Assembly: GCF_024171765.1 (NCBI RefSeq)
Contig: NZ_JAMTCI010000001.1
Coordinates: 2,776,796-2,840,795 of the forward strand
DNA length: 64,000 nucleotides
From: Williamsia deligens
Lineage (GTDB): Bacteria > Actinomycetota > Actinomycetes > Mycobacteriales > Mycobacteriaceae
Direction of reading: 5' to 3'
Made by a program: the position numbers and the translations under genes. The notes under the pieces were generated by a model. It searched no databases and was not told the origin of the DNA. It saw only the letters and a list, made by a program, of their open reading frames with translations. This document shows, in pieces, positions 8,816 through 16,858 of this stretch (position 1 is the first letter of the stretch; each line of letters opens with the position of its first letter).

Positions 8816-8855
8816 CCGCTCCACCTCCAGGTTTCCCGCTCCACCTCCAGGGCGC
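8816..8855. repeat. two 20-bp units, inverted and diverged relative to the 8921-9020 tandem repeat
   Basis: CCGCTCCACCTCCAGGTTTC followed directly by CCGCTCCACCTCCAGGGCGC. The first unit matches 16 of 20 bases of the reverse complement of the downstream unit in the same phase, so the two arrays face each other across the palindrome at 8867-8926. Confidence 0.8.
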
Positions 8856-8866
8856 CAGGCTGCAGA

Positions 8867-8926
8867 CGCTCCACATGTCGAAGGACGCTCCGCCTGCAGG
8901 CGGAGCGTCCTCGAACATGTGGAGCG
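8867..8926. repeat. 60-bp near-perfect palindrome between pdtaS and whiB1
   Basis: Inner perfect 30-bp palindrome 8882-8911 (AGGACGCTCCGCCTG and its complement) and outer 12-bp arms CGCTCCACATGT / ACATGTGGAGCG (8867-8878 and 8915-8926), separated on each side by CGA. Could act as a terminator or mRNA-stabilising hairpin for pdtaS, or extrude as a cruciform. Confidence 0.85.
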
Positions 8927-9020
8927 GGAACCCTGGAACCGGAGCGGGAACCCTGGAACCGGAGCGGGAACCCTGGAACCGGAGCGGGAACCCTGGAACC
9001 GGAGCGGGAACCCCGGGAAC
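8921..9020. repeat. tandem array of 20-bp units (GGAGCGGGAACCCTGGAACC)
   Basis: Four exact copies at 8921-9000, then a degenerate fifth (GGAGCGGGAACCCCGGGAAC) and a partial sixth. The exactness of copies 1-4 points to recent slippage or expansion. There are no spacers, so it is not a CRISPR array. Lies in the convergent pdtaS-whiB1 gap. Confidence 0.93.
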
Positions 9021-9036
9021 GGAGCGGGCCCGGACA

Positions 9037-9071
9037 CGAACGAACCCGGCGGAATCCGCCGGGTTCGTTCG
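9037..9071. terminator. hairpin terminator of whiB1 (bidirectional)
   Basis: Perfect 17-bp inverted repeat CGAACGAACCCGGCGGA / TCCGCCGGGTTCGTTCG (9037-9053 and 9055-9071) about 20 nt beyond the whiB1 stop. Confidence 0.8.
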
Positions 9072-9093
9072 GAACGCGATGTGCTCGAGGTGC

Positions 9094-9348
9094 CTAGACC
9101 GAGCTGCGGCTCCGGGTCCGTGCGTTGCGACGCTTGAGCGCGCGACGCTCGTCCTCGCTCATGCCGCCCCACACGCCCGCGTCCTGACCGGACTCGAGAG
9201 CCCACGACAGGCACTCGGCGGTCACGGGGCAGCGGTTGCAGACGAGCTTCGCGTCGGCGATCTGCGCGATGGCCGGGCCGCTCGTCCCCACGGGGAAGAA
9301 GAGCTCCGGATCCTCGTCACGACAGATCGCCTTGTGCCGCCAGTCCAT
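9094..9348 (-). CDS. whiB1: transcriptional regulator WhiB1
   Basis: 84 residues, exactly the size of mycobacterial WhiB1, a 4Fe-4S, nitric-oxide-sensitive partner of SigA region 4. Cluster cysteines: C9 (AICRDEDPELFF), then CNRCPVTAEC, i.e. the C-x2-C-x5-C arrangement. GVWGG turn and basic C-terminus (RRALKRRNARTRSR) are present. AAGGAG lies just upstream of ATG 9348. Two Crp-type sites in its 256-bp upstream region suggest cAMP control as known in M. tuberculosis. Confidence 0.95.
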   Translation of the reverse strand: MDWRHKAICRDEDPELFFPVGTSGPAIAQIADAKLVCNRCPVTAECLSWALESGQDAGVWGGMSEDERRALKRRNARTRSRSSV

Positions 9349-9434
9349 TCCTGCTCCTTCGCATGCGCGTTCGCCGCGCGCCGTATGTCATGTGTTGTTC
9401 ACTCGTGCGTACTCAGTGTTTCCGCACTGTTGCT

Positions 9435-9450
9435 TGTGAATGCTTTCACG
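9435..9450. promoter_or_regulatory. putative Crp (Rv3676-type) binding site 1 upstream of whiB1
   Basis: TGTGA-ATGCTT-TCACG, a full match to the actinobacterial Crp consensus TGTGA-N6-TCACR/G, centred about 95 bp upstream of the whiB1 start. Confidence 0.7.
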
Positions 9451-9483
9451 AATCACGACGAAGTCAATGGTGTCGCCTCTACA

Positions 9484-9499
9484 CGTGAACAAGGTCACT
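9484..9499. promoter_or_regulatory. putative Crp binding site 2 upstream of whiB1
   Basis: CGTGA-ACAAGG-TCACT, with the GTGA-N6-TCAC core intact, centred 49 bp further upstream than site 1. M. tuberculosis whiB1 is also known to have two Crp sites. The rest of 9349-9604 shows a TTGACT on the minus strand (9467-9462) but no certain -10. Confidence 0.6.
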
Positions 9500-9604
9500 G
9501 CGCGCACCGGGGGTCCCCGTCATGTCCTCGAACCGTTGTACTACGGTCGGAGGAGCTGTGCCGAGATTTCGCTGATCAGGCCAGTGATCCCGGTCACGCG
9601 GTCG

Positions 9605-10579
9605 TCATCGCGAACCGGAGTCCAGCGGAGGTGCGACGACCTCGAGGCGATCGGGGACGCACCCGAACTCCGCCAGTGTCCGCTCCCCGATGTAGTCGCC
9701 GTCCATCTGCAGGTCGGTCGGCTCGGACGCCTCGATCCGCACCGACGCGACGTCGTCGTCACGCACCAGATGGCCGACACGGGGCGCGATGCCCAGGAGA
9801 AGCTGCGCGGCCAGCGGCAGGATCTTGCGCACCTTCATCGACCGCGCCGCGAACAGTCCCAGCCCGGTGTCGAAGTCGGTGTCCGGGTTGGTCCACACCG
9901 GCCGGTCGCCGATGAACGTCCACGGGTTGGCGTTGCTGACGAACACGAACTGCACGTCCTCGACGACCCGGCGTCCCCCGTCCGGGGCAGGCGTGGAGAC
10001 GGTGAGGCGTGGCTGTCGCCGTGACCCCTTGAGGAAATGGGCGACGGTGGTGACGATGTACCGCGCGTCGCTGGCGGGTTTCCCCGCCCGGCGCTGGTCC
10101 TCGATGGAGTGGACGACCTCCGCGTCGACCCCCATCCCCGCGTTGAACAGGTACCACCGGTCGTCGACGTGGCCGAGGCTGATGCGGCGACGTGCCCGTA
10201 CCGACAGCAGGGTGATCAGCTGTCCCGTCGCCTGCAGCGGGTCGGGGAGGATGCCCAGCGACCGCGCGAACACGTTGGCGCTGCCGCCGGGGACGACCGC
10301 CAACGCGGGTACCCCGTCGACCGCGACGTCCCCGTGGGCCGAGCCGGGCGGGCCGATCAGGCCGTTGACCACCTCGTTGACGGTGCCGTCGCCGCCGTGG
10401 ACGATCACGACCTCGAATCCGCGACCGGCCGCACCCGCGGCGATCTCGCCCGCGTGACCCCGATGGGTGGTCAGCTCGACGGTGAGGTCGCAGCGTGCCG
10501 AGAGGGTGTGCGCCAGCGCATCGCGGCCCGCGTCGGTCGTCGACGTCGCGAACGGGTTGACGATCAGCAGGGCACGCAC
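9605..10579 (-). CDS. diacylglycerol kinase-family lipid kinase
   Basis: 324 residues of the DAGK/sphingosine kinase-like fold. N-terminal RALLIVNPFA, nucleotide-binding GGDGTVNEVVNG (about 62-73), VVPGGSANVFAR, and the C-terminal LQMDGDYIGE signature. Predicted to phosphorylate a lipid such as diacylglycerol or an isoprenoid/phosphatidylinositol precursor using ATP; substrate unknown. Transcribed toward whiB1. Downstream of the hydrolase gene at 10599 with a 19-nt gap, so the two form a likely operon. Confidence 0.88.
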   Translation of the reverse strand: MRALLIVNPFATSTTDAGRDALAHTLSARCDLTVELTTHRGHAGEIAAGAAGRGFEVVIVHGGDGTVNEVVNGLIGPPGSAHGDVAVDGVPALAVVPGGSANVFARSLGILPDPLQATGQLITLLSVRARRRISLGHVDDRWYLFNAGMGVDAEVVHSIEDQRRAGKPASDARYIVTTVAHFLKGSRRQPRLTVSTPAPDGGRRVVEDVQFVFVSNANPWTFIGDRPVWTNPDTDFDTGLGLFAARSMKVRKILPLAAQLLLGIAPRVGHLVRDDDVASVRIEASEPTDLQMDGDYIGERTLAEFGCVPDRLEVVAPPLDSGSR

Positions 10580-10598
10580 GATGTCCGAGCCTAGAGGG

Positions 10599-11516
10599 TC
10601 ACGACCCGTCGCGACCCGGCCCGGTCCGCGGGCCCGCCCCGTCGCGGATCCTCCGGTCGATGTGGTCCAGCGCGGACGCGGTGAGGCGCACGTACCGGTC
10701 CGGGTCCGCGACCGGCAGGTCGTGATCGGCGTCGGCCTCGATCACGTGGGCCGAGAGGAGTCGTGCGGCCTCCCGCTGCAGTCGCGGCGGGCAGACGCGG
10801 TCGGAGCGCAGCAGGGTCACGACCACGGGCGCCGCGGGGCGCAGACGTCGATGGTCGGTGCGCCCGACGGCGGCGAACACCGTCGCGAGTCGCGCCCGGC
10901 CGGTGACGGTCATCTGCCGGTTGATCCACTGCCACCGCGCGGCGGCGTGCGGACTACGACGGGCCGCCACACGCCAGTAGCGCGCCGGCAGCGTCCGCGT
11001 CGCCTGGTCGAGGCGCAGGCGGTGCACCGCCGTGACGCCCTGCAGGAAGACGCGTTCGCGGATGTCGACGCCGTACCGCATCGCCGCGGCCTGCACGAGA
11101 ATCCCCGCGATGCGCGACGGGTGTCGGTCCGCGGTCACCATCGCCGTGATCCCGCCCAGCGAGTAGCCGCACAGGATCGCCTGGGAGACCCCGAGGTGGT
11201 CGAGCACGGCCACGATGTCGTCGGCGAGCTCGGTGAAGACGAAACGGCGGACGTCGATCCCGTCGCCGTGGTTCGGCAGGTCGAAGACGATCGCCGGACG
11301 CCCACCGTCGAACAGGTCGGCCAACGCGAAGAAGTTGAGGTCGCCGGTCAGGGTGACCCCGTGCAGCAGCACGACCGGCGGCTGCGTCGCGTCGTGCAGA
11401 CCGGGGGTGTGGCGGACCCGCAGACGACCGCGGGGTCCGAGGTCGACCTCGGTGATCTCGGTCCAGGGCAGGGTCGGCGGATCGAGCTGCGGCACCCCGC
11501 GCACCGGGGCGAGCAT
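10599..11516 (-). CDS. alpha/beta hydrolase
   Basis: 305 residues from ATG 11516 (MLAPVRGVPQL); the frame stays open to 11657 but the extra residues look non-homologous. Canonical alpha/beta hydrolase motifs: VVLLHGVTL (oxyanion hole), FDLPNHGDG, nucleophile elbow CGYSLGG, and a late acid/His region VIEADADHDLPVADP. Substrate unknown. No strong ribosome-binding site precedes any candidate start; a leaderless mRNA is possible. Probably co-transcribed with the lipid kinase. Confidence 0.85.
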   Translation of the reverse strand: MLAPVRGVPQLDPPTLPWTEITEVDLGPRGRLRVRHTPGLHDATQPPVVLLHGVTLTGDLNFFALADLFDGGRPAIVFDLPNHGDGIDVRRFVFTELADDIVAVLDHLGVSQAILCGYSLGGITAMVTADRHPSRIAGILVQAAAMRYGVDIRERVFLQGVTAVHRLRLDQATRTLPARYWRVAARRSPHAAARWQWINRQMTVTGRARLATVFAAVGRTDHRRLRPAAPVVVTLLRSDRVCPPRLQREAARLLSAHVIEADADHDLPVADPDRYVRLTASALDHIDRRIRDGAGPRTGPGRDGS

Positions 11517-11692
11517 CGCGGTCACCGACCGCAGATCGGACACGAGCGGTGCGACGGTACGGATGGGGGCACGACCCTTCGTCGGTGCCGACGCGATCGG
11601 ACGGCAGCAGGCGGGGTGCCGACGAGCACCACCGCACGAGTGACGTAACCACGGCACGCAGGGGGCGTCAACGCTCGAACTAGGCTGGCGCC

Positions 11693-12145
11693 GTGACCCC
11701 GACCGATCCGAGCGCCCCGGATGCCCGACCCCTCGACCCGCCGCCGACCGCGGTGCGCCGAGCCGGGCTCGTCGTCGCGGCCGAGGGTGTCGTCGGTGTC
11801 GTCGTCGCCGTCGTGCTCGTCGTCCGCGGGCTCAGCGGCGCGGACGACAAGGGGTTCATCAACGACTACGGGACCGCCGCCTGGTTCGCGATCCTCGGCG
11901 GCGGTGTGATCGCCGGCGGGCTCGCGCTGGTCCGCGGTCGCCGCTGGGGACGGGCCATCGCCGTCGTCGCCCAGATCCTGCTGCTGCCGGTGGCGTTCGC
12001 GTTGCTCACCGACAGCGGTCAGCCCTGGTACGGCGCGCCCCTGCTCGTCGTCGCGCTGGTGGTTCTCGTGCTGCTGTTCTCGCCGACGTCGGTACGGTGG
12101 TTGTCCGGCGGGACCCCGCCCGACGCCGACGCCGAGGACCGCTGA
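11693..12145 (+). CDS. small integral membrane protein (Rv3217c-like)
   Basis: 150 residues, GTG start. Four hydrophobic segments (about 26-45, 62-80, 88-106 and 112-132) with short polar loops and a cytosolic acidic C-terminus (PPDADAEDR). No enzymatic motif. Size and position match the M. tuberculosis membrane protein Rv3217c. Divergent from the hydrolase at 10599-11516. Function unknown. Confidence 0.75.
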   Translation: MTPTDPSAPDARPLDPPPTAVRRAGLVVAAEGVVGVVVAVVLVVRGLSGADDKGFINDYGTAAWFAILGGGVIAGGLALVRGRRWGRAIAVVAQILLLPVAFALLTDSGQPWYGAPLLVVALVVLVLLFSPTSVRWLSGGTPPDADAEDR

Positions 12146-12149
12146 CCCC

Positions 12150-12199
12150 CACTCAGCCCATCCGACGGCTCGGCCACTCAGCTCATCCGACGGCTCGGC
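12150..12199. repeat. 25-bp tandem duplication at the 3' end of the phosphatase gene
   Basis: Two adjacent 25-bp units, 12150-12174 and 12175-12199 (CACTCAGCCCATCCGACGGC...), differing at one base (C/T). Each unit could encode the last residues and stop of the minus-strand gene; the copy in use reads RPSRRMS-stop. Confidence 0.9.
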
Positions 12200-12858
12200 C
12201 GTCCTGCATCGACGTAATCGGCGCTGCGGTAACCGGTGATCCCGAGTGCGGTGAGATTGCGCGACCGCCCGTCGTAGCCGAGGACGGCGATCGACGCCGG
12301 CAGCATCGTCAGGTGCTGACCCAGGGCGATCGGCGCGCCGACCCACCGCGCGAGCAGCGACCGCGAGAAGTGTCCATGCGTCACCACCACGACGTCCCCG
12401 GACTCGAGCCGGGGGATGATCGACGCGATCACCCCGTCCACCCGCCGCGTCATCGCCTCCGGCGACTCACCCCCCGGGCCGCCGTCGTCGAAGACGTTCC
12501 AGCCCGGCCGTGTCTCGTGGATGTCCGTGCTCGTGCGTCCCTCGTAGTCGCCGTAGTCCCATTCGGTGACCGCCTCGTCGGTCTCGTCGACGGTCAGTCC
12601 GGCCAGTTCCGCGGTCCGCCGCGCGCGCACCCGCGGCGACGAGATCACGACCGGCGACACCAGCGACAACCCCGCGACCGGATCCGTCAGCGATCGTGCC
12701 TGTTCGACGCCGGTGTCGGTGAGGTCGATGTCGGTGGATCCGGTGTGCCGCCCCGTCTTCGACCACTCGGTCTCGCCGTGCCGTATGACGATCAGCCGGT
12801 GGGTCGCCGCGGCCTGCGCGCCCCCGCTGTCCGCCGCGTGTCGTGTCACGTCGCCCAT
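12178..12858 (-). CDS. histidine phosphatase (phosphoglycerate mutase-like acid phosphatase)
   Basis: 226 residues of the histidine phosphatase superfamily. Catalytic LIVIRHGETEWS (phosphohistidine RHG near residue 26), the SSPRVRARRTAEL segment, EWDYGDYEGR, and VVVTHGHFSR with the second catalytic His. Orthologue by position and pattern of Rv3214 (Gpm2), shown to be an acid phosphatase rather than a glycolytic mutase. Start ATG 12858 was chosen because the upstream extension is low-complexity Arg. The 3' end has been duplicated in tandem (12150-12199). Confidence 0.9.
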   Translation of the reverse strand: MGDVTRHAADSGGAQAAATHRLIVIRHGETEWSKTGRHTGSTDIDLTDTGVEQARSLTDPVAGLSLVSPVVISSPRVRARRTAELAGLTVDETDEAVTEWDYGDYEGRTSTDIHETRPGWNVFDDGGPGGESPEAMTRRVDGVIASIIPRLESGDVVVVTHGHFSRSLLARWVGAPIALGQHLTMLPASIAVLGYDGRSRNLTALGITGYRSADYVDAGRPSRRMS

Positions 12859-12960
12859 GAGCACATGGTGACACCCGGCACGCCTATCCTGGGACACCAC
12901 GGTGCCCGCGGTGGAACAGCCGTGGCCACGCGCGAGCAGTGCCGGAGAGGGAGCAGCCCG

Positions 12961-12993
12961 ATGACCACGTCCACGAACGTCGCCCCGCGATGA
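12961..12993 (+). CDS. 10-codon upstream ORF coupled to the ParA-like gene
   Basis: ATG at 12961 with a good GGAGAGGGAG site (12949-12958 region) opens a frame encoding MTTSTNVAPR and stops at TGA 12991-12993, overlapping the ATG of the ParA-like gene as ATGA. The ParA start itself has no recognisable ribosome-binding site, so translation is probably coupled through this leader. Confidence 0.5.
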   Translation: MTTSTNVAPR

Positions 12994-13784
12994 GTCGGAT
13001 CCTCGCCGTCGCCAACCAGAAGGGTGGCGTCGCCAAGACCACCACGGTCGCCTCCGTCGGGGCCGCGCTGTGTGGGATGGACCTGTCGGTGCTCGTCGTG
13101 GATCTCGATCCGCAGGGATCACTCACCTTCTCCCTCGGCCACGACCCCGACCAGCTCGAGGTGTCGGTGCACGAGGTGCTGCTGGGTGAGGCGGAGATCG
13201 TCGACGCCCTGCTGTCCACCGAGGACGGCATGACCCTGCTCCCGGCCACCATCGACCTCGCCGGCTCGGAGGCGTTGCTCCTCATGCGGCCCGGCCGTGA
13301 GTACGCCCTGAAACGTGCACTCGCGCAGGTGTCCCAGGACTACGACGTCATCATCATCGACTGCCCGCCGTCGCTGGGTGTCCTGACTCTCAACGGACTC
13401 ACCGCCGCCTCGGAGGTCGTGGTCCCGCTGCAATGCGAGACCCTCGCACACCGCGGCGTCGGACAGCTGCTGCGCACGGTCACCGAGGTCCAACAGATCA
13501 CCAACCCGGACCTCACCCTGCTCGGGGTCGTCCCCACGCTGTACGACTCACGCACCACCCACAGCCGCGACGTCCTCGCCGACGTCTCCGACCGCTACGA
13601 CCTGCCCGTCCTGGACCCGCCCATCCCGCGCACCGTCCGCTTCGCCGAGGCGTCGGCGTCGGGGACGAGTGTCATGACGGGTCGCAAGCACAAGGGCTCG
13701 CAGGCGTATCGCCAACTGGCGGAGAACCTCTGGCATCACTGGGACGCGGGCAAGCCCCTCGCCGTCGTCGGGACGGTCGCCTGA
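12990..13784 (+). CDS. ParA/Soj-family ATPase
   Basis: 264 residues. Deviant Walker A NQKGGVAKTTT at residues 9-19, switch I/Walker A' VVDLDPQGSLTF and Walker B DVIIIDCPPSLG. These are the marks of a ParA-type dimerising ATPase. There is no adjacent parB or parS-like array, so this is an orphan, as is M. tuberculosis Rv3213c; role in segregation or in positioning another cargo is unknown. Start ATG 12990 (MSRILAVANQKGG) fits the family. Translation appears coupled to the preceding 10-codon ORF. Convergent with the beta-propeller gene, 7 nt between stops. Confidence 0.9.
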   Translation: MSRILAVANQKGGVAKTTTVASVGAALCGMDLSVLVVDLDPQGSLTFSLGHDPDQLEVSVHEVLLGEAEIVDALLSTEDGMTLLPATIDLAGSEALLLMRPGREYALKRALAQVSQDYDVIIIDCPPSLGVLTLNGLTAASEVVVPLQCETLAHRGVGQLLRTVTEVQQITNPDLTLLGVVPTLYDSRTTHSRDVLADVSDRYDLPVLDPPIPRTVRFAEASASGTSVMTGRKHKGSQAYRQLAENLWHHWDAGKPLAVVGTVA

Positions 13785-13791
13785 CCCCTCG

Positions 13792-15105
13792 CTACCCGGT
13801 GGCGCGCAGGACGTGCACCGAGCCGTCGTAGGACGCCGCGATCGACGTGCCGATCGGCATGAGCCCGACAGTTCCCCCGGTGTACCCGGGCCGCGCGACG
13901 GCGATGGTGCGACGCTGCTGCCCGGTCGCGGGATCGACGACGGTGACCCCGGAGGGGCCCGGGACGACCAGATCCACGCCCATGAGCACCGCGGGACCCA
14001 GGGTCCCGGGGATCTGATAGCGGGGCGTCAGGGCCGTCGGGTCGAGGACCACGGTCGCGCTGCCGGTGAAGTAGGTGACCGCCGTGCCGCCGCCGACGCT
14101 CGTCGACGTGACCGGCAGCGAATCCGCCGGAGCCTCTGTGGCGCCGAGGACCTCGTGGGTCGAGCGCAGCGCGGCGTCGGTCCCGTACACGCGGATCTCC
14201 GGTCCCTCCGCGGCCGGTGCCCCCGCGGATGGGGTGGACCCGCCGCGGTAGACCGCCACGGCCGACGACGACACCGCGACCACCCGCGGGACGGGTCCGG
14301 CGGTGCTGTCGGTGATGAGTCGTGAGCCGAGCTGGGAGACCTTCTCGTCCTTGTCCTGCGCCGCGGAGATCACGCTGAGGCGGTAACCGGCCTCGTCGGG
14401 GCATTGCTCGACGACGGCGATCTGACTGGCGCCGGTGGCGCCCGAGAGCAGGCGACACCCGGAGCGCGGCTGGGTCCCCGGCTTCACCGGTGCGGACACA
14501 CGGCCGTACTCGACGCCGCGGACCAGCGACGACCCCCAGGACTCCAGGCGTGTATCGCCCACGGAGACAACGTAATCCGATGCGGTCACCAGTGACACGG
14601 CGTCGTCGGCGGAGCTGCTGCGCGTGGCCGCGCGTCGACCGTCGTCGGCGCGCAGGGCGGTCACCTCGCCGCACCCCCGGCTGTTGCGGTAGGCGGCCAC
14701 CACGCGGGGGGCGGAGGGGTAGGCCGAGACGATGCCGCACAGGTCGAGGTCCCGGCGATAGCTCCACACCGTCGACCCGTCGTCGGGATCATGCGCCACG
14801 ACGGCGCCGCCGTCGCCGGTGACGACGGCAGATTCGGTCACGACAGGCATCGCCGTGACGGGGGAGCGCGCGGTCCAGCCCTGTTGGAGTCCGGCGGGTG
14901 CGCCGGTCGCGTCGGCGACCGGTGTCAGTGGCACCGGCGCCGAGTCGATGCGGGTGTGCCGCGACGGGCTGACCCACCAGATGGCCGCGGCCACCACGAC
15001 GACGACGACCACGATCACCGCGGTGACGACGAGGTCGGTGCGGGTCCGACGTTCCGGACGCAGGCGTCGCGGGCCGCGGGTGCCCGGTGGCCGGGTGGTG
15101 GTCAT
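13792..15105 (-). CDS. membrane-anchored beta-propeller (PQQ-like) protein, Rv3212-like
   Basis: 437 residues. Basic N-terminus, a single membrane segment at about residues 26-46 (LVVTAVIVVVVVVVAAAIWW), then an extracytoplasmic domain with repeated beta-propeller blades (AVVAHDPDDGSTVWSYRR, YRNSRGCGEVTALRADDG, GVTVVDPATGQQRRTIAV). Cysteine pairs in the exposed part may form disulfides. Corresponds by position to Rv3212. Starts 4 nt after the rhlE stop, hence a likely operon with it. Function unknown; a scaffold or sensor role would fit the fold. Confidence 0.85.
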   Translation of the reverse strand: MTTTRPPGTRGPRRLRPERRTRTDLVVTAVIVVVVVVVAAAIWWVSPSRHTRIDSAPVPLTPVADATGAPAGLQQGWTARSPVTAMPVVTESAVVTGDGGAVVAHDPDDGSTVWSYRRDLDLCGIVSAYPSAPRVVAAYRNSRGCGEVTALRADDGRRAATRSSSADDAVSLVTASDYVVSVGDTRLESWGSSLVRGVEYGRVSAPVKPGTQPRSGCRLLSGATGASQIAVVEQCPDEAGYRLSVISAAQDKDEKVSQLGSRLITDSTAGPVPRVVAVSSSAVAVYRGGSTPSAGAPAAEGPEIRVYGTDAALRSTHEVLGATEAPADSLPVTSTSVGGGTAVTYFTGSATVVLDPTALTPRYQIPGTLGPAVLMGVDLVVPGPSGVTVVDPATGQQRRTIAVARPGYTGGTVGLMPIGTSIAASYDGSVHVLRATG

Positions 15106-15109
15106 CGGG

Positions 15110-16858
15110 TCACTGGTCGGACGAGCCCGTCGTCGCGCCTGCGGAGTCGCCGCCGGTCGATGCTGCACCGTCGGTGCCCGCCGCACCACCGCGGCCACGG
15201 CCGCGACGACGACGGCGCTTGGGACGCGAGGTCCCGTCACCGGACTCGCCGGACCCCTGATCGGACGGTGCCGAGGCCGGAGCCGCGGTCGCGGAGTCGG
15301 ATGCCGAGCCGGACGCGGCGGTCGCGTTCCACTCGGACGGGGAGTCCCCGGTGCGGGCGCCGCGGGTACGGCGACGCTCGCGGTTCGCCCGCGGCGCACG
15401 CGGTTCGCGACGACCGCCGTCCGACGATCCGTCCCGCTCCCGCGGTGCCGGCGGGGCAGCGGGGACGATCCGGCCGGTGGTCTCGGCCGGGATGTCGAGG
15501 TCCTCGCGCAGGTGCTCCGAGCTGGAGTACGTCTCCACCGGCTCGGGGATGCCGAGGTCAAGGGCGTCGTTGATGAGCTTCCACTTGTGCAGCTCGTCCC
15601 AGTCGACGAGGGTCACGGCGATACCGGTGCGACCCGCGCGCCCGGTGCGGCCGATGCGGTGCACGTAGGCCTTCTCGTCCTCGGGGCACTGGTAGTTGAT
15701 GACGTGGGTGACGTCGTCGATGTCGATGCCGCGGGCGGCGACGTCGGTCGCGACGATGACGTCGATGGTGCCGTCACGGAACCGGCCGAGGGCCTTCTCG
15801 CGGGCGACCTGGCCGAGGTCTCCGTGCACGGCACCGACCTTGAAGCCGCGCTCGGCGAGGTCGTCGGCGACCTTCTGCGCGGTCCTCTTGGTGCGGGTGA
15901 AGATCATGGTCGCGCCACGACCCTCCGCCTGCAGGACCCGGGCGACCAGTTCGGCCTTGTCCAGGGCGTGCGCGCGGTACGCGTGCTGCTTGGTGCGCTC
16001 GTGGACGGCGGAGTCCCCGGCGTGCTCGGCGCGGATGTGGGTGGGCCGGTTGAGGAAGGTACGGGCCAGGGTGACGATCGGGCCGGGCATCGTGGCCGAG
16101 AACAGCATCGTCTGACGCTGGTCGGGCAGGGCCCGCATGATGCGCTCGATGTCGGGCAGGAAGCCCAGGTCCAGCATCTCGTCGGCCTCGTCGAGGACGA
16201 GGATCTGCACCTTGCCGAGGATGAGGTGGCCCTGCTGGGCCAGGTCGAGCAGTCGACCGGGGGTGCCGACGACGACGTCGGCGCCGGCCTGCAGCTCAGC
16301 GATCTGCGACTCGTAGGGCCGGCCGCCGTAGATGGAGACGATCGACAGCTTGCGCTTGGCGTTGGGCTGCGGGTCGACCTCGATGTCCTTGCCGGCCACC
16401 TGGAGGTCGCCCGTGACCTGCAGGCAGAGCTCGCGGGTCGGGACGATCACGAGTGCGCGGGGGGTGCCGTCGAGCGGGCGGAGCGCGCCGTCGCTGCCCG
16501 GCTTGGCCTGGGTGATGCGGTGGATCAGCGGGACGCCGAACCCGAACGTCTTGCCCATGCCGGTCCGCGCCTGACCGATGAGGTCGTCACCGGCGAGGGC
16601 GAGGGGGAGCGTCAGCTCCTGGATCGCGAAGGTGTGGGTCTTGCCGTCGGCCTCGAGGGCGGCGACGATCTCGTCGCTCACGCCGAGCTCGGCGAACGTC
16701 GGGGCGACGTGGGTGTCGGTGTCGACGATGGTCGTCTGGGGGACGTCGGGATCGATGGGCGACTCGCCGGTCACGACGGTGGTCCCGTCGGCCTGGGTCG
16801 TCTCGTCGGTCGCGGTGCTGATGTTGTCGGTACTGATGTCGGTGCCTTCCGAAGTCAC
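15110..16858 (-). CDS. rhlE: DEAD-box ATP-dependent RNA helicase (RhlE-type)
   Basis: 582 residues. Q motif region FAELGVSDEIV...FAIQ, motif I ARTGMGKT, Ia PTRELCLQ, motif II LDEADEM, motif III SAT, and motifs V-VI ATDVAARGIDID and HRIGRTGRAG. An acidic N-terminal extension (about 45 residues) and a disordered C-terminal tail of about 125 residues, rich in Arg, Gly and Ser and ending in an [10 protein letters not shown]-type segment, may bind RNA or drive condensation. The GTG start at 16858 is the best fit to actinobacterial orthologues; the frame is open to 17002. The divergent gap 16859-17169 shows no promoter I can define. Confidence 0.92.
   Translation of the reverse strand: MTSEGTDISTDNISTATDETTQADGTTVVTGESPIDPDVPQTTIVDTDTHVAPTFAELGVSDEIVAALEADGKTHTFAIQELTLPLALAGDDLIGQARTGMGKTFGFGVPLIHRITQAKPGSDGALRPLDGTPRALVIVPTRELCLQVTGDLQVAGKDIEVDPQPNAKRKLSIVSIYGGRPYESQIAELQAGADVVVGTPGRLLDLAQQGHLILGKVQILVLDEADEMLDLGFLPDIERIMRALPDQRQTMLFSATMPGPIVTLARTFLNRPTHIRAEHAGDSAVHERTKQHAYRAHALDKAELVARVLQAEGRGATMIFTRTKRTAQKVADDLAERGFKVGAVHGDLGQVAREKALGRFRDGTIDVIVATDVAARGIDIDDVTHVINYQCPEDEKAYVHRIGRTGRAGRTGIAVTLVDWDELHKWKLINDALDLGIPEPVETYSSSEHLREDLDIPAETTGRIVPAAPPAPRERDGSSDGGRREPRAPRANRERRRTRGARTGDSPSEWNATAASGSASDSATAAPASAPSDQGSGESGDGTSRPKRRRRRGRGRGGAAGTDGAASTGGDSAGATTGSSDQ

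Noticed and set aside
8921-9020. Possible CRISPR array in the 20-bp repeat
   Set aside because: Repeats abut with no spacers and no cas genes are present.
9380-9405. A TGTG...TCAC element near 9388 upstream of whiB1
   Set aside because: The spacing is too short (TGTG-N4-TCAC) for a Crp site.
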